Notes: a model not told the origin generated them from the letters alone. A stretch of DNA of 64,000 nt from Rhodocyclales bacterium (GCA_026399475.1 JAPLQY010000011.1:62001-126000), one strand, 5' to 3'. Positions 7,889 to 21,812 are shown, counted from the stretch's first letter. Program-made: numbers and translations.

Positions 7889-8980
7889 ATGCAGCAGAAA
7901 CGCACCACGCTGACCCGGTATACCATTGAGCAGGAACACAAGCATCCGGGCGCCTCGGGGGAGTTTTCCGGGCTGCTCAACTCGCTGGCGACGGCGATCA
8001 AGATCATTTCCAACCAGGTAAACAAGGGCGCCCTGATCGGTGCGCTGGGCAATGCCGGCACCGATGTGGCTTCGATCAATGTCCAGGGCGAGGTGCAGAA
8101 GAAACTCGACGTTATGAGCAACGACGTCATGCTCCAGGAAAACGAGTGGTCCGGCAACCTGAGCGGCATGGCCTCGGAGGAAATGGAAGACGTTTACGTC
8201 CTTCCCGCCCACTGCAAGAGAGGCAAGTACCTGCTGGTCTTCGATCCGCTCGATGGAAGCTCCAACATCGACGTTAACCTGACGGTGGGAACCATTTTCT
8301 CGATCCTGCGTGCGCCCAGCCCCGGCAAGGACGCCAGCCTCGAAGATTTCCTGCAGCCCGGCACCAGGCAGGTCTGCGCCGGCCTCGCGCTCTATGGCCC
8401 GTCGACCATGCTGGTGCTGACCACCGGCGACGGCGTCGACGGCTTCACGCTGGACCGCGACATCGGCGCCTTCATCCTCACCCATCCGCAGATGAAGATT
8501 CCGGACGACACCCACGAGTTCGCCATCAACTCGTCCAACGCCCGCTTCTGGGAAGCGCCGGTAAAGCGCTATGTCGAAGAATGTCTTGCCGGTGACACTG
8601 GTCCCAGGGGCAAGGACTTCAACATGCGCTGGGTTGCATCCCTGGTCGCAGAGACCTTCCGCATCCTGACGCGCGGCGGCATCTTCATGTACCCCAGGGA
8701 CAGCAAGGACGCCACGAAACCCGGCCGCCTGCGGTTGATGTATGAAGCCAATCCGATTTCCTTCATTATCGAGCAGGCCGGCGGCGCATCCACCACCGGT
8801 CGCGAGCGGGTGATGGAGCTTTCGCCGACGGAACTGCATCAGCGCGTACCGCTGATCTTCGGTTCCAGGAACGAAGTCGAGCGCGTCGTCAGCTACCACG
8901 CCGAATATGCCAGTGGCAAGGAACCGGATACGTTCAACTCGCCCCTGTTTGGAACGCGCTCGCTGTTCAGGACCCAATAA
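7889..8980 (+). CDS. fbp: Fructose-1,6-bisphosphatase, class I
   Basis: The 363-residue enzyme hydrolyses fructose 1,6-bisphosphate to fructose 6-phosphate in the Calvin cycle and gluconeogenesis. The signature metal-binding motif [12 protein letters not shown] starts near residue 119, and the C-terminal EQAGGAST segment is also typical of class I. It is slightly longer than the usual 330-340 residues because of an N-terminal tail. ATG 7889 is chosen because AAGGAG lies 10 bp upstream; the upstream extension lacks family similarity. It is the first gene of a same-strand series fbp-prk-tkt-gap-pgk-pyk-fba, so it can also be read as cbbF. Confidence 0.95.
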   Translation: MQQKRTTLTRYTIEQEHKHPGASGEFSGLLNSLATAIKIISNQVNKGALIGALGNAGTDVASINVQGEVQKKLDVMSNDVMLQENEWSGNLSGMASEEMEDVYVLPAHCKRGKYLLVFDPLDGSSNIDVNLTVGTIFSILRAPSPGKDASLEDFLQPGTRQVCAGLALYGPSTMLVLTTGDGVDGFTLDRDIGAFILTHPQMKIPDDTHEFAINSSNARFWEAPVKRYVEECLAGDTGPRGKDFNMRWVASLVAETFRILTRGGIFMYPRDSKDATKPGRLRLMYEANPISFIIEQAGGASTTGRERVMELSPTELHQRVPLIFGSRNEVERVVSYHAEYASGKEPDTFNSPLFGTRSLFRTQ

Positions 8981-9002
8981 CCAAGTAACTCAGGAGACTC
9001 GC

Positions 9003-9875
9003 ATGTCGGTCAAGCACCCCATCGTCGCCATTACCGGATCATCCGGTGCCGGCACATCCACGGTCACCAAGTCCTTCGACCTGGTTTTCCGCCGCGAAAA
9101 CCTCAGCGCCGCGATCGTCGAGGGCGACTCTTTCCATCGCTACGACCGCAAGTCCATGAAGGTCGCGATGGAGGAAGCCCGCCTGGAGGGCAACAACCAT
9201 TTCAGCCATTTCGGTCCGGAAGCCAACCTGCTCGAAGAGCTTGCCGGCTTGTTCAAGACCTATGGCGAAACCGGCAAGGGCCAGGTGAGGAAGTACCTGC
9301 ACAACGCCGATGAAGCGGCGCCCTATGGCCAGCAGTCCGGAGAATTCACGCCCTGGGAGGACATCCCCGGCGGTACCGACCTGATGTTCTACGAAGGACT
9401 GCACGGCGCAGCTGTAACCGACCAGGTCAATGTCGCGCAGCACGCCGACCTGCTGGTGGGCGTGGTGCCCACAGTCAATCTCGAGTGGATCCAGAAGCTG
9501 CAACGGGACAAGAGCCAGCGCGGCTATTCGACCGAGGCCGTGGTGGACACCATCCTGCGCCGCATGCCGGATTACATCAACTACATCACGCCCCAGTTCT
9601 CGCGCACCCACATCAATTTCCAGCGTGTGCCGACCGTGGACACCTCCAACCCCTTCATCGCCCGCGACATCCCGACCGCCGACGAAAGCTTCGTGGTGAT
9701 CCGCTTTGCCAATTCGAAGGGCATCGACTTTCCCTACCTGCTGTCGATGATCCACAATTCATTCATGTCGCGGCCGAACATCATCGTGGTGCCGGGAGGC
9801 AAGATGGAACTGGCGATGCAACTGATCTTCACGCCGCTGATTCTGCGCATGATGGAGAATCGCAAGCGGGCCTGA
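9003..9875 (+). CDS. prk: Phosphoribulokinase
   Basis: The 290-residue enzyme phosphorylates ribulose 5-phosphate to ribulose 1,5-bisphosphate, the RuBisCO substrate. The P-loop GSSGAGTST occupies residues 12-20, and DSFHRYDRKSM and FYEGLHG match the proteobacterial (octameric, NADH-activated) class of about 290 residues. AGGAG precedes ATG 9003, and fbp ends 22 bp upstream. Its presence next to cbbO is the strongest evidence that the organism fixes CO2 through the Calvin-Benson-Bassham cycle. The cbbP name applies equally. Confidence 0.96.
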   Translation: MSVKHPIVAITGSSGAGTSTVTKSFDLVFRRENLSAAIVEGDSFHRYDRKSMKVAMEEARLEGNNHFSHFGPEANLLEELAGLFKTYGETGKGQVRKYLHNADEAAPYGQQSGEFTPWEDIPGGTDLMFYEGLHGAAVTDQVNVAQHADLLVGVVPTVNLEWIQKLQRDKSQRGYSTEAVVDTILRRMPDYINYITPQFSRTHINFQRVPTVDTSNPFIARDIPTADESFVVIRFANSKGIDFPYLLSMIHNSFMSRPNIIVVPGGKMELAMQLIFTPLILRMMENRKRA

Positions 9876-9989
9876 CCGGCAGCGAATCAAGCACCTACGT
9901 TTCACTCTAGCGCGATCCGCCCGGTTTCGCCGATAATACCGGGCTATTCGATGGGCCTCGTCCCGTCACTCATTAAGTTCGAAGCCGCC

Positions 9990-13035
<3,046 letters not shown>

Positions 13036-13053
13036 GACATCCGGGAGATTCGC

Positions 13054-14247
13054 ATGACGTTCAAGCGTCTTACCGATTTCGATCTGGCGGGCAAGCGCAT
13101 CTTCATCCGCGCCGACCTCAACGTTCCGGTCAAGGATGGCAAGGTCACCTCGGATGCCCGCATCACCGCATCGATGCCGACCATAGAGCTCTGCCTCAAG
13201 GCCGGCGCCAGGGTGATGGTGACTTCGCACCTCGGCCGCCCGGAAGAAGGGGTGTATGCCGAGGAAAACTCGCTCAAGCCGGTGGCCGATGTCATGACCG
13301 CGCAGTTGGGTAAACTCGTGAGCAAGCCGGTGCGCGTGATCAAGGACTGGGTCGACGGCGGATTCGAAGTCGCGGCCGGCGAAGTGGTGCTGCTGGAGAA
13401 CTGCCGCTTCAACAAGGGCGAGAAGAAGAACGTCGAAGCCACGGCGCGCAAGTACGCGGCGCTGTGCGACCTGTTCGTGATGGACGCCTTCGGCACCGCG
13501 CATCGTGCCGAGGCCTCGACCTATGGCGTCGCCCAGTATGCCCCGGCGGCCTGCGCCGGCCTGCTGGTGGCCGAGGAACTGGAAGCGCTGACCAAGGCGC
13601 TGGCCACCCCGGCGCGGCCGATGGTGGCCATCGTCGGCGGTTCCAAGGTGTCGACCAAACTCACGGTGCTGGAAGCGCTGTCCGAGAAGGTCGACCAGAT
13701 GGTGGTCGGCGGCGGCATCGCCAATACCTTCCTCAAGGCTTCGGGCAAGAACGTCGGCAAGTCGCTGTGCGAGGACGACCTGGTGCCCACAGCCCAGGCC
13801 CTGATGAAGAAAATGACGGCGCGCGGCGCGACCATTCCCATTGCTGTCGACGTGGTCTGCGGCAAGAAGTTCGATGCCGCCGAGCCGGCGGTGGCGAAGG
13901 ATGCCGGAGCCGTTGCCGATGACGACATGATTTTCGACATCGGCCCGAAGTCGGCGCAGGAACTGGTCGATATCATCATGAAGGCCGGCACGGTGGTGTG
14001 GAACGGCCCGGTCGGTGTATTCGAGTTCGACCAGTTCGGCGCTGGCACCAAGGCCATCGCCATGGCCATCGCGACCACCAAGGCCTTCACGCTGGCCGGT
14101 GGTGGCGACACCATTGCGGCGATCCAGAAGTACGGCATCTACGACAAGTTGTCGTACATCTCGACGGCCGGTGGCGCCTTCCTCGAATTCCTCGAAGGCA
14201 AGAAGCTGCCTGCCGTCGAGATGCTGGAGCAGCGCGCGCGAGGCTGA
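13054..14247 (+). CDS. pgk: Phosphoglycerate kinase
   Basis: The 397-residue monomeric kinase converts 3-phosphoglycerate and ATP to 1,3-bisphosphoglycerate. The N-domain shows [11 protein letters not shown] and [10 protein letters not shown]; the C-domain shows the nucleotide-binding [11 protein letters not shown] and the hinge/ATP motif GGGDTIAAI. Length is normal for bacteria. The start has CGGGAGA upstream and lies 18 bp after gap, continuing the operon-like spacing. Confidence 0.96.
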   Translation: MTFKRLTDFDLAGKRIFIRADLNVPVKDGKVTSDARITASMPTIELCLKAGARVMVTSHLGRPEEGVYAEENSLKPVADVMTAQLGKLVSKPVRVIKDWVDGGFEVAAGEVVLLENCRFNKGEKKNVEATARKYAALCDLFVMDAFGTAHRAEASTYGVAQYAPAACAGLLVAEELEALTKALATPARPMVAIVGGSKVSTKLTVLEALSEKVDQMVVGGGIANTFLKASGKNVGKSLCEDDLVPTAQALMKKMTARGATIPIAVDVVCGKKFDAAEPAVAKDAGAVADDDMIFDIGPKSAQELVDIIMKAGTVVWNGPVGVFEFDQFGAGTKAIAMAIATTKAFTLAGGGDTIAAIQKYGIYDKLSYISTAGGAFLEFLEGKKLPAVEMLEQRARG

Positions 14248-14263
14248 AGCGGGGCGCGATCTC

Positions 14264-15706
14264 ATGACATTGAAGCGCTCGACCAAGATCGTTGCCACGC
14301 TGGGCCCGGCCTCAAGCAGTCCCGAGCGCATGCTGGCTCTGGTGGCGGCCGGGGTCGACGTGGTGCGACTCAACTTCTCGCATGGCACGGTCGAGGATCA
14401 TCGCAAGCGCGTCGACGCGCTGCGGGCGGCCGCGCATGAAGCCGGGCGCACCGTGGGTGTCATGGCCGACTTGCAGGGCCCCAAGATTCGCATCGGCAAG
14501 TTCGCGGCCGGTCCGATCCAGATCAAGGCCAATCAGGAATTCATCCTGGATGCGACTTGCGCCCTGGGTGACGAAGGACGGGTGGGGCTCGACTATCCGG
14601 ACCTGGTCAACGATGTGAAATCCGGCGACGTGCTGCTGCTCGATGACGGCCGCACCGTATTCGATGTGCTGCAGGTCCGCGGCAAGGAAATCCTGTGCCG
14701 GAACCGGCACGATGGCGAGTTGTCGAACAACAAGGGCATCAACAAGCAGGGCGGCGGACTGACGGCGCCGGCCCTGACTGCCAAGGACATGGAGGACATC
14801 CGTACCGCGGCGAGCCTCGGCATCGACTATGTCGCCGTGTCCTTTCCAAAATCCGGCGACGACATGCGCCTGGCGCGCGCCCTGTTGCAGGCAGCCGGCT
14901 CGAATGCCCTCTTGATAGCGAAAATCGAGCGCGTCGAGGCGATAGAAAACCTGAACAACATCCTGGAGGCCACGGACGGCGTCATGGTCGCGCGCGGCGA
15001 CCTGGCGGTCGAGGTTGGCGACGCGGCGGTACCCGCACTCCAAAAACGGATCATCCGCACGGCACGCGAGTTCAACAAATTTGCCATTACTGCGACGCAG
15101 ATGATGGAGTCGATGATCCACAGCCCGGTGCCGACGCGTGCCGAAGTATCGGATGTAGCCAACGCAGTGCTCGACGGCACCGACGCGGTGATGCTCTCGG
15201 CGGAAACCGCAACCGGCGATTATCCGGTGCAGACCGTCGAAGCGATGTCGCGCATCTGCGTCGAAGCCGAAAAATCCTCCGACTTTCCGCTCGACACGCA
15301 TTTTCTGCATCGTGTGTTTACGCGAATCGACCAATCGATCGCCATGGCGGCACTGTTCGCAGCGCATCACCTGAAAGTCAAGGCGATTGCCTCGCTGACA
15401 GAGTCCGGTTCTACCGCGCTGTGGATGTCGCGCCTCAACACCGGCATTCCGATTTATGCCCTGACCCAGGAAGTGCGGACACGCTACAAGGTCAGCATCT
15501 TCAAGGGCGTGTTTCCGGTCATGGTGCCGCAAAGCGGCCACGATCGCGATCAGGTTCTCTTTGATGCCGAGGAAGCGCTGATTGCGGCCGGTGCCGTGGA
15601 AATCGGCGATCTGATAGTGCTGACCATCGGCGAGCCCATCGGCAAGCCCGGGGGCACCAACACCATGATCATTGTCAAGGTGGGCGAGCACCGTTCCCAC
15701 CAGTAA
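14264..15706 (+). CDS. pyk: Pyruvate kinase
   Basis: The 480-residue enzyme makes pyruvate and ATP from phosphoenolpyruvate. The frame starts [12 protein letters not shown], and shows the substrate motifs [17 protein letters not shown], the active-site [13 protein letters not shown] and the Mg-binding [11 protein letters not shown], then a C-terminal allosteric domain. ATG 14264 lies 17 bp after pgk; a longer frame from 14015 runs antiparallel in sense to pgk coding and is a shadow. Pyruvate kinase is not needed for CO2 fixation itself, but it commonly sits in cbb clusters of this group, linking fixed carbon to central metabolism. Confidence 0.95.
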   Translation: MTLKRSTKIVATLGPASSSPERMLALVAAGVDVVRLNFSHGTVEDHRKRVDALRAAAHEAGRTVGVMADLQGPKIRIGKFAAGPIQIKANQEFILDATCALGDEGRVGLDYPDLVNDVKSGDVLLLDDGRTVFDVLQVRGKEILCRNRHDGELSNNKGINKQGGGLTAPALTAKDMEDIRTAASLGIDYVAVSFPKSGDDMRLARALLQAAGSNALLIAKIERVEAIENLNNILEATDGVMVARGDLAVEVGDAAVPALQKRIIRTAREFNKFAITATQMMESMIHSPVPTRAEVSDVANAVLDGTDAVMLSAETATGDYPVQTVEAMSRICVEAEKSSDFPLDTHFLHRVFTRIDQSIAMAALFAAHHLKVKAIASLTESGSTALWMSRLNTGIPIYALTQEVRTRYKVSIFKGVFPVMVPQSGHDRDQVLFDAEEALIAAGAVEIGDLIVLTIGEPIGKPGGTNTMIIVKVGEHRSHQ

Positions 15707-15750
15707 GCCACTCAAGCAAGCCAGCCCGAATTCATTTCCAGGAGAATGCC

Positions 15751-16815
15751 ATGCCCCTAGTATCCATGCGCCAACTGCTCGACCACGCTGCCGAAAACGG
15801 TTACGGCCTGCCGGCGTTCAACGTCAATAACCTGGAGCAGATCCAGGCCATCATGGAAGCCGCGGCCGAAACCAACAGCCCGGTCATCATGCAGGGCTCG
15901 GCCGGCGCCCGCAAATATGCCGGCGAGCCCTATCTGCGCCACCTGATCGAAGCGGCGATCGAGACCCATCCGGATGTCCCGATCGTGATGCACCAGGATC
16001 ACGGTGCCAGTCCGGCGGTATGCATCCAGTCGATGCGCTCGGGTTTCTCCAGCGTGATGATGGATGGCTCGTTGCAGGAAGACGCCAAGACCCCCGCCAG
16101 CTTCGAGTACAACAGCCGGGTCAGTCGCCACGTGGTCGACATCGCCCACGCCATCGGCGTATCCGTCGAAGGCGAACTGGGCTGCCTCGGCTCGCTCGAA
16201 ACCGGCATGGGCGAGAAGGAAGACGGCCACGGCGCGGAAGGCGCGCTGTCCCAGGACCAGTTGCTGACCGACCCCAATGAGGCCGCCGAGTTCGTCAAGG
16301 CGACGGGTGTAGATGCGCTGGCGATTGCCATCGGTACCTCGCACGGCGCCTACAAATTCACCCGGCCGCCCACCGGCGCGGTGTTGCGCATCGACCGCAT
16401 CAAGGAAATCCACGCCCGCATTCCGAATACCCACCTGGTGATGCATGGCTCGTCGTCGGTGCCACAGGATTGGCTCAAGATCATCAATCAGTATGGCGGC
16501 ACCATGGGCGAAACCTATGGCGTCCCGGTCGAGGAAATCGTCGAAGGCATCAAGCACGGCGTGCGCAAGATCAACATCGACACCGACCTGCGCATGGCCT
16601 CGACCGGCGCGATTCGCAAGTACCTGGCCGAGAACACCAAGGATTTCGATCCGCGCAAATATTTCGCGGCGGCCCGCAAGGCCATGAAGGACATCTGCGT
16701 GGCCCGCTATCAGGCCTTTGGCTGTGCCGGCCAGGCCAGCAAGATCAAGCCGATATCACTGGAAAAGATGGCGGAGCGCTACAAGAAGGGTGAACTCAAC
16801 GCGATCGTCAAGTGA
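15751..16815 (+). CDS. fba: Fructose-bisphosphate aldolase, class II
   Basis: The 354-residue zinc enzyme condenses dihydroxyacetone phosphate with glyceraldehyde 3-phosphate (and in the Calvin cycle with erythrose 4-phosphate). Zinc-ligand and catalytic regions are visible: MHQDHGAS near residue 80, [17 protein letters not shown] and VMHGSSSVP. It matches the cbbA-type Calvin subtype (about 345-355 residues). CAGGAG precedes ATG 15751. It closes the carbon cluster and is followed by a strong GC hairpin, which probably ends the transcript. Confidence 0.96.
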   Translation: MPLVSMRQLLDHAAENGYGLPAFNVNNLEQIQAIMEAAAETNSPVIMQGSAGARKYAGEPYLRHLIEAAIETHPDVPIVMHQDHGASPAVCIQSMRSGFSSVMMDGSLQEDAKTPASFEYNSRVSRHVVDIAHAIGVSVEGELGCLGSLETGMGEKEDGHGAEGALSQDQLLTDPNEAAEFVKATGVDALAIAIGTSHGAYKFTRPPTGAVLRIDRIKEIHARIPNTHLVMHGSSSVPQDWLKIINQYGGTMGETYGVPVEEIVEGIKHGVRKINIDTDLRMASTGAIRKYLAENTKDFDPRKYFAAARKAMKDICVARYQAFGCAGQASKIKPISLEKMAERYKKGELNAIVK

Positions 16816-16837
16816 TGGGTTTTTGAGGTAGATTATC

Positions 16838-16870
16838 GGGCCGCCCCATTCGGGCGGCCCTCCCTTTTCC
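16838..16870 (+). terminator. Hairpin terminator after fba
   Basis: GGGCCGCCC (16838-16846) pairs perfectly with GGGCGGCCC (16852-16860) around a 5-nt loop, followed by TCCCTTTTCC. The T-tract is short and interrupted, so read-through into psiE is likely. Confidence 0.6.
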
Positions 16871-16873
16871 GGC

Positions 16874-17320
16874 ATGAACATCCAGTCCCATACTTTTGAT
16901 CGGCTGCGCAGGTTCTTCAGCAGCGGCCTCGACATTGTCGAGTATGCCGGCTTGCTGGTGATTGCCTTCGCCACCACCATCGCCATGTATCAGGAGGCGA
17001 TCGGAATGATCGAGTCGCACCGGGTGGCGCTGGCCGATCTGCTGCTGATGTTCCTGTTCCTCGAAGTGCTGGCGATGATCGGCCAGTATCTGAAGTCAGG
17101 GCAGGTCCAGGTACGCTTTCCCCTGTATATCGGCATGGTGGCGCTGGCGCGCTACCTGATCCTCGATCTCAAGGAAATGACCGAGTGGCGCATGCTGGCG
17201 GTCGCCGCGGCAATATTCCTGCTGACCGTTTCAGTGCTGGTGATCCGCTACGGCCATGTCCGCTATCCCTATCGCGAGGATGCCGACGAAAAGCTCGGCA
17301 AGCCCTACGTTCGAGAATAA
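16874..17320 (+). CDS. psiE: PsiE-family phosphate-starvation-inducible membrane protein
   Basis: The 148-residue integral membrane protein has about four hydrophobic segments (near residues 23-40, 55-70, 80-95 and 108-125) and the PsiE signature [14 protein letters not shown]. Relatives are induced by phosphate limitation; the molecular function is not known. The gene begins directly after the terminator hairpin of the Calvin cluster and ends 22 bp before purC. No Pho box is evident upstream, so regulation cannot be stated. Confidence 0.8.
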   Translation: MNIQSHTFDRLRRFFSSGLDIVEYAGLLVIAFATTIAMYQEAIGMIESHRVALADLLLMFLFLEVLAMIGQYLKSGQVQVRFPLYIGMVALARYLILDLKEMTEWRMLAVAAAIFLLTVSVLVIRYGHVRYPYREDADEKLGKPYVRE

Positions 17321-17342
17321 ACCTTCTGTTCAGAGCATCTTC

Positions 17343-18242
17343 ATGCCCATTCCCACCCTGTTCGAATCCAGCATCAAGAGCCTGCCACTGCTTGGCCGTG
17401 GCAAGGTACGCGACATCTACGCCGTGGGCGAGGACAAACTGCTGATCGTCACCACGGATCGCCTGTCGGCCTTCGATGTGATCCTGCCCGACCCGATTCC
17501 GGGCAAGGGCGCGGTGCTCACGGCCGTGGCGAATTTCTGGTTCGGCAAGCTGGCACACGTGGTACCGAACCAACTGACCGGCATCGATCCCGAGACCGTC
17601 GTCACGGGTGCCGATGAACAAGCACAGGTGCGCGGCCGCGCGCTGGTGGTCAAGCGCCTGAAGCCGCTGCCGATCGAGGCGGTGGCGCGCGGCTTTCTTA
17701 TCGGATCAGGCTGGAAGGACTATCAGGCGACGGGATCCGTATGCGGCATCGCGCTGCCGCCCGGCCTGCAGATGGCGCAGCAGTTGCCGTCGCCGATCTT
17801 CACCCCGGCGACCAAGGCCGAGATGGGCGACCACGACGAGAACATCGATTACGCTGCCGTCGAGAAACTGATCGGCGCGGAACTGGCAAAGGTGGTCAAG
17901 GACACCACCCTGCGCCTGTATCGTGAGGCCGCTGCCTTTGCCCGCGTGGTCGGCATCATCATCGCCGACACCAAGTTCGAGTTCGGTCAGGATGAGGAAG
18001 GTCGCCTGTATCTGATCGACGAAGTGCTGACGCCGGATTCCTCACGTTTCTGGCCGGCGGACCGCTACAAGGTGGGCATCAGCCCACCCAGCTTCGACAA
18101 GCAGTTCGTTCGCGATTACCTGGAAACCCTGGACTGGAACAAGAAGGCGCCGGGACCGAAGCTGCCGCAGGACATCATCGACAAGACGGCCGCCAACTAT
18201 CTTGAGGCGCTGACCCGCCTGGCCGGCCCGCACACGATCTGA
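17343..18242 (+). CDS. purC: Phosphoribosylaminoimidazole-succinocarboxamide synthase
   Basis: The 299-residue enzyme carries out step seven of de novo purine synthesis, ligating aspartate to CAIR with ATP. It shows the N-terminal [30 protein letters not shown], the [12 protein letters not shown] segment and the C-terminal [13 protein letters not shown] signature. ATG 17343 gives the family's usual length for the longer (about 295-300 residue) subtype. It overlaps the next gene by one base (TGATG). The other purine genes in this window (purH, purD, purK) are 20 kb away. Confidence 0.96.
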   Translation: MPIPTLFESSIKSLPLLGRGKVRDIYAVGEDKLLIVTTDRLSAFDVILPDPIPGKGAVLTAVANFWFGKLAHVVPNQLTGIDPETVVTGADEQAQVRGRALVVKRLKPLPIEAVARGFLIGSGWKDYQATGSVCGIALPPGLQMAQQLPSPIFTPATKAEMGDHDENIDYAAVEKLIGAELAKVVKDTTLRLYREAAAFARVVGIIIADTKFEFGQDEEGRLYLIDEVLTPDSSRFWPADRYKVGISPPSFDKQFVRDYLETLDWNKKAPGPKLPQDIIDKTAANYLEALTRLAGPHTI

Positions 18243-19018
18243 TGTTGCCGACGAATTCGGTCGCCGCTTCACCGTCGCCGGTTCTTCCGGCTATACGCCA
18301 GATAGGTCTTGGCGCCCCGCTGAAGTGGCTCGGGCTGGGTTGGGCTGACCTCCGGCGGCAGCCGGCGGTGAGCCTGTTTTATGGTGTCGCCATTGCCGTG
18401 GGTGGTGCCGTCATACTCGGTCTTACGGCGAACCTGCCCTATCTGTTCGCCGCCGCCATCACCGGTTTTCTGCTGGTGGCGCCAATGCTCGCGGCCGGGC
18501 TTTATGAACTGTCGCGCCGCTATCTGACCAATGAGCCGGCAACGCTCGAAGATTCGATGCTGGCCTGGCGGCGCAACCCCTCCGCGCTGATCAGCTTTGG
18601 ACTGATGTCGATACTGGCCGGTACCGCATGGCAGCTGGTCTCCGTGGTGATCGTCGCCCTGTTCTACAAGGGCAACGCGATGGTGCCGATGGACATGATG
18701 ATCGAGGTGGTGCTCAACCCGCAGCACTACCTGATGTTCTTCGTCTATCTAAGCGCGGGAGCTGTGCTGGCAGCGCTGGTGTTCGCCCTCAGCGTGGTCT
18801 CGATGCCGATGCTGGTCGACCGTCGCTGCGACCTTCTCTGTGCGCTGGTAACCAGCGTCAATGCCGTTGCCGAGAACCCGCTGCCGCTGGCTTTCTGGGC
18901 TCTCATCATCATGTTGCTCTGCGGTCTTGGTTTCGCCACCGCGCTGGTCGGGATGATACTTGTGCTGCCCTGGCTCGGACACGCCAGTTTTCACGCCTAC
19001 AAGGATCTCGTCGAGTAG
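18242..19018 (+). CDS. DUF2189 family integral membrane protein
   Basis: The 258-residue protein has about six hydrophobic segments in the order seen in DUF2189 proteins, with PLKWLGLGWADLRRQPAVSLFYG leading into the first helix and FALSVVSMPMLVDR before the last. No catalytic motif is apparent and the family's function is unknown. Its ATG overlaps the purC stop (TGATG), so it is translationally coupled to purC. The association with oxidase or purine genes in relatives is loose, so no role is inferred. Confidence 0.78.
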   Translation: MLPTNSVAASPSPVLPAIRQIGLGAPLKWLGLGWADLRRQPAVSLFYGVAIAVGGAVILGLTANLPYLFAAAITGFLLVAPMLAAGLYELSRRYLTNEPATLEDSMLAWRRNPSALISFGLMSILAGTAWQLVSVVIVALFYKGNAMVPMDMMIEVVLNPQHYLMFFVYLSAGAVLAALVFALSVVSMPMLVDRRCDLLCALVTSVNAVAENPLPLAFWALIIMLLCGLGFATALVGMILVLPWLGHASFHAYKDLVE

Positions 19019-19069
19019 CAGCCAACGACGTGGCATTGCAGTTCCCTTCTTCGCCCCCACCTCAAGACC

Positions 19070-21115
19070 ATGAACCCATTGCTCGATTTCAGCGGGCTGC
19101 CCCGCTTTGACGCCGTTCAGCCCGAACACGTCACCCCCGCGATCCGCCAGCTGCTCGACGAAAACCGTGCCTCGATCGAGCGCCTGATCGCGCCGGAAAC
19201 CGTCGCCACGTGGGATGCTTTCGTGCAGCCGATGCTCGATGCCGGCGAGCGTCTGGCGCGCGCGTGGGGCATCGTCGGTCATCTTCATTCGGTCAATGAT
19301 GTGCCGCCCTGGCGCGAGGCGTATAACGCAATGCTGCCCGAGGTTTCCAGTTTTTATGCCGATCTTGGGCAAAATCTCGAGCTGTTTGCCAAGTACAAGT
19401 TGCTGGCCGCGGATGCGGAGTTTCCCGCCCTGTCGCCGGCTCGCCGTCGCGTCATTGAAAACGACTTGCGCGATTTCCGGCTGTCTGGCGCGGAACTCCC
19501 GGAAGAGCAGAAGCCGCGCTTCAAGGAAATCCAGGAAGAGCTGTCGGCGCTGGGCGCAAAGTTCTCCGAGAACGTACTGGATGCGACCAACGCTCATGCT
19601 GAATGGATCGAGGACGAAGCCGATCTCGCCGGCCTGCCACAGGATGCGAAGGCCGCTGCCCGAGCCGCCGCGGAGAAAGACGGCAGGACAGGATGGAAGT
19701 TCACCCTGCATGCACCGTCCTACATTCCCGTGCTGCAGTTTTGCGACAACCGCGATCTGCGCGCACGCATGTACCGCGCCTACGCCACCCGTGCTTCGGA
19801 GTTCGGCCCGGAGGGCTGGAACAACGGCCCCCTGATCGACCGCCTGCTCGCCCTGCGCAACGAAGAAGCGCAAATGCTCGGCTACGCCAGCTACGCAGAG
19901 GTTTCGCTGGCGACCAAGATGGCCGACACACCGGCCCAGGTGGCCGCATTCCAGCGTGAAATGGCCGCCAAGGCGCGTCCCTTCGCCGAGCGTGACATCG
20001 CCGAGCTGCGCGATTTCGCCCGGCAGGAACTTGGCATGGATGCCCTCGAAAGCTGGGATCTCGCCTGGGCCGCGGAAAAACTCAAGCAGCAGCGCTACAG
20101 CTTCTCCGACGACGAAGTGAAGCAGTACTTTCCGGAGCCAAAGGTGCTGGCCGGGCTGTTCCGCGTCATTGAGGCCTTGTTCGCCGTTAGCCTCGAGCCC
20201 GACACGGCGTCGGCGTGGCATCCCGATGTGCGCTTCTTCCGCATCGAGCGTGCGGGAAAACTCATCGGCCAGTTCTACCTCGATCTGTATGCGCGCGAAA
20301 CCAAGCGTGGCGGCGCGTGGATGGATGAAGCGATTACCCGCCGCCGTGTCGCCAGCGGTGTGCAAACTCCGGTGGCTTATCTCAACTGCAACTTCCCGGC
20401 GCCGATTGGAGACAAGCCCGCAACTTTCAGCCACGACGATGTCATCACCCTGTTCCACGAATGCGGTCACGGGCTGCACCACCTGCTGACGCAGGTGGAC
20501 GAATTGCCGGTGTCGGGCATCCACGGTGTCGAGTGGGATGCGGTGGAGCTGCCGAGCCAGTTCATGGAAAACTTCTGCTGGGAATGGGATGTACTGACCG
20601 GCATGACGGCGCACGCCGAAACCGGGGCGCCATTGCCACGCGTGCTCTACGACAAGATGATCGCGGCGAAGAATTTCCAGAGCGGCTTGCAGACCCTGCG
20701 CCAGGTAGAGTTCGGTTTGTTCGATCTGCTGCTGCACAGCGAGTTCGTGCCTCGCGCCGGCAGGAGCTTCATGGACCTGCTGGCCGAAGTTCGCCGTGAA
20801 GTGGCGGTGCTTGTGCCGCCCGAGTGGAATCGGTTTCCCAACAGCTTCTCGCATATTTTTGGCGGCGGCTATGCGGCGGGCTACTACAGCTACAAGTGGG
20901 CCGAAGTGCTTTCTGCGGACGCCTACGAGGCCTTTGAAGAGGCGGCAAAAGTCGGAGGCAGCACACTGGACGCGGCGACCGGCGAGCGCTTCTGGCGTGA
21001 GATTCTGTCGGTCGGCGGTTCGCGTCCGGCACTCGAATCCTTCAAGGCGTTTCGCGGCCGCGAACCGAAGCCCGACGCCTTGTTGCGGCATAACGGGATG
21101 GCTGTGGCGACCTGA
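19070..21115 (+). CDS. prlC: Oligopeptidase A (M3 family zinc metallopeptidase)
   Basis: The 681-residue cytosolic peptidase degrades short peptides, including cleaved signal peptides. The zinc motif H463-E-C-G-H467 is followed by the downstream glutamate in GVEWDAVELPSQFMENF. Length and N-terminal NPLLDFSGLPRFD match oligopeptidase A rather than Dcp. The start ATG 19070 has only a weak upstream purine run. It lies 51 bp after the DUF2189 gene, same strand, probably with its own weak signals. Confidence 0.94.
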   Translation: MNPLLDFSGLPRFDAVQPEHVTPAIRQLLDENRASIERLIAPETVATWDAFVQPMLDAGERLARAWGIVGHLHSVNDVPPWREAYNAMLPEVSSFYADLGQNLELFAKYKLLAADAEFPALSPARRRVIENDLRDFRLSGAELPEEQKPRFKEIQEELSALGAKFSENVLDATNAHAEWIEDEADLAGLPQDAKAAARAAAEKDGRTGWKFTLHAPSYIPVLQFCDNRDLRARMYRAYATRASEFGPEGWNNGPLIDRLLALRNEEAQMLGYASYAEVSLATKMADTPAQVAAFQREMAAKARPFAERDIAELRDFARQELGMDALESWDLAWAAEKLKQQRYSFSDDEVKQYFPEPKVLAGLFRVIEALFAVSLEPDTASAWHPDVRFFRIERAGKLIGQFYLDLYARETKRGGAWMDEAITRRRVASGVQTPVAYLNCNFPAPIGDKPATFSHDDVITLFHECGHGLHHLLTQVDELPVSGIHGVEWDAVELPSQFMENFCWEWDVLTGMTAHAETGAPLPRVLYDKMIAAKNFQSGLQTLRQVEFGLFDLLLHSEFVPRAGRSFMDLLAEVRREVAVLVPPEWNRFPNSFSHIFGGGYAAGYYSYKWAEVLSADAYEAFEEAAKVGGSTLDAATGERFWREILSVGGSRPALESFKAFRGREPKPDALLRHNGMAVAT

Positions 21116-21206
21116 TCCGCCTGCTTCTGCCGCGGGCCTGCTCTCACGGGCTCAGGTGTCCAAAGTGGAAGCCGGCTCCGCAACGGCGCCCGCCAATGAC
21201 GACGGG

Positions 21207-21575
21207 TCAAGCTTCGCGAACCAGGCTGCCCAACTCCCGATCAAGAATAGCCGGGTCGCCGCTGTTGAGCTCCACCAGGCGGCGCAGGTGGGTGATGCTG
21301 TCGAGGTCGATGCTTGCACAGCGCAGGCCGACATGCGGCCCTTCAACGTGCATTACCGTGGTCCACATGGTGATCGCGGTGCTCGGTGCGAGTTCCAGAC
21401 GCAACTGGCATTCCTCGCCGGGCTTGCCGTGCCACGAGTTTCCTGTTTCGAGCAGCGCACCCTTCAGCGATATGTCCAGAAGTCGCGCATAGGCCTCACC
21501 GTCATGAGTCGTCACGCGCACCGGTGAATGAAACACGGCGCGCCAGAAATTGCGGCGTTCAATATCCTTTGTCAC
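21207..21575 (-). CDS. PilZ domain protein (c-di-GMP binding)
   Basis: The 122-residue single-domain protein carries both PilZ ligand motifs: RRNFWR (R7, R8, R12, the RxxxR loop) and D34-I-S-L-K-G39 (the D/NxSxxG motif), so cyclic di-GMP binding is expected. No output domain is fused. The start is GTG 21575, preceded by AAGGAG; longer readings upstream run through the neighbouring gene. It overlaps by 17 bp the stop of a small cysteine-rich protein gene on the same strand. What it controls is unknown. Confidence 0.85.
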   Translation of the reverse strand: MTKDIERRNFWRAVFHSPVRVTTHDGEAYARLLDISLKGALLETGNSWHGKPGEECQLRLELAPSTAITMWTTVMHVEGPHVGLRCASIDLDSITHLRRLVELNSGDPAILDRELGSLVREA

Positions 21576-21747
21576 GCAGGATCTCCTTGGGCTGGGCAAC
21601 GCTGAAATCGATGCCGGTGAAATACTTCTGCAGCGGGCAGGGTATATCCGCGCTGCAACCGTGCTCCCGGGCGCACTCGACCCTGGTCTGGTCCAGCAGC
21701 ACCATCTGCCCACAGACCGGGCAGTGGTCGATAGGCGAATCGAACAT
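21559..21747 (-). CDS. Small cysteine-rich zinc-ribbon-like protein
   Basis: This 62-residue protein has a CPVCGQ knuckle at residues 9-14 and three further cysteines (C24, C30, C36), enough for one zinc site. A strong GGAGG ribosome binding site precedes ATG 21747, which supports real translation despite the size. It overlaps the start of the PilZ gene by 17 bp and is probably co-transcribed with it. I do not recognise a named family. Confidence 0.7.
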   Translation of the reverse strand: MFDSPIDHCPVCGQMVLLDQTRVECAREHGCSADIPCPLQKYFTGIDFSVAQPKEILRDKGY

Positions 21748-21812
21748 GATGCACCTCCGCTTCCTTGACTTGGTTGGCCTTCGTTTTGATTATAGACGGC
21801 CCCCCGCTCGGG

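Noticed and set aside
18749-21091. 780-codon minus-strand open frame opposite prlC
   Set aside because: Antisense to a complete M3 peptidase gene with HEXXH motif; no protein-like features.
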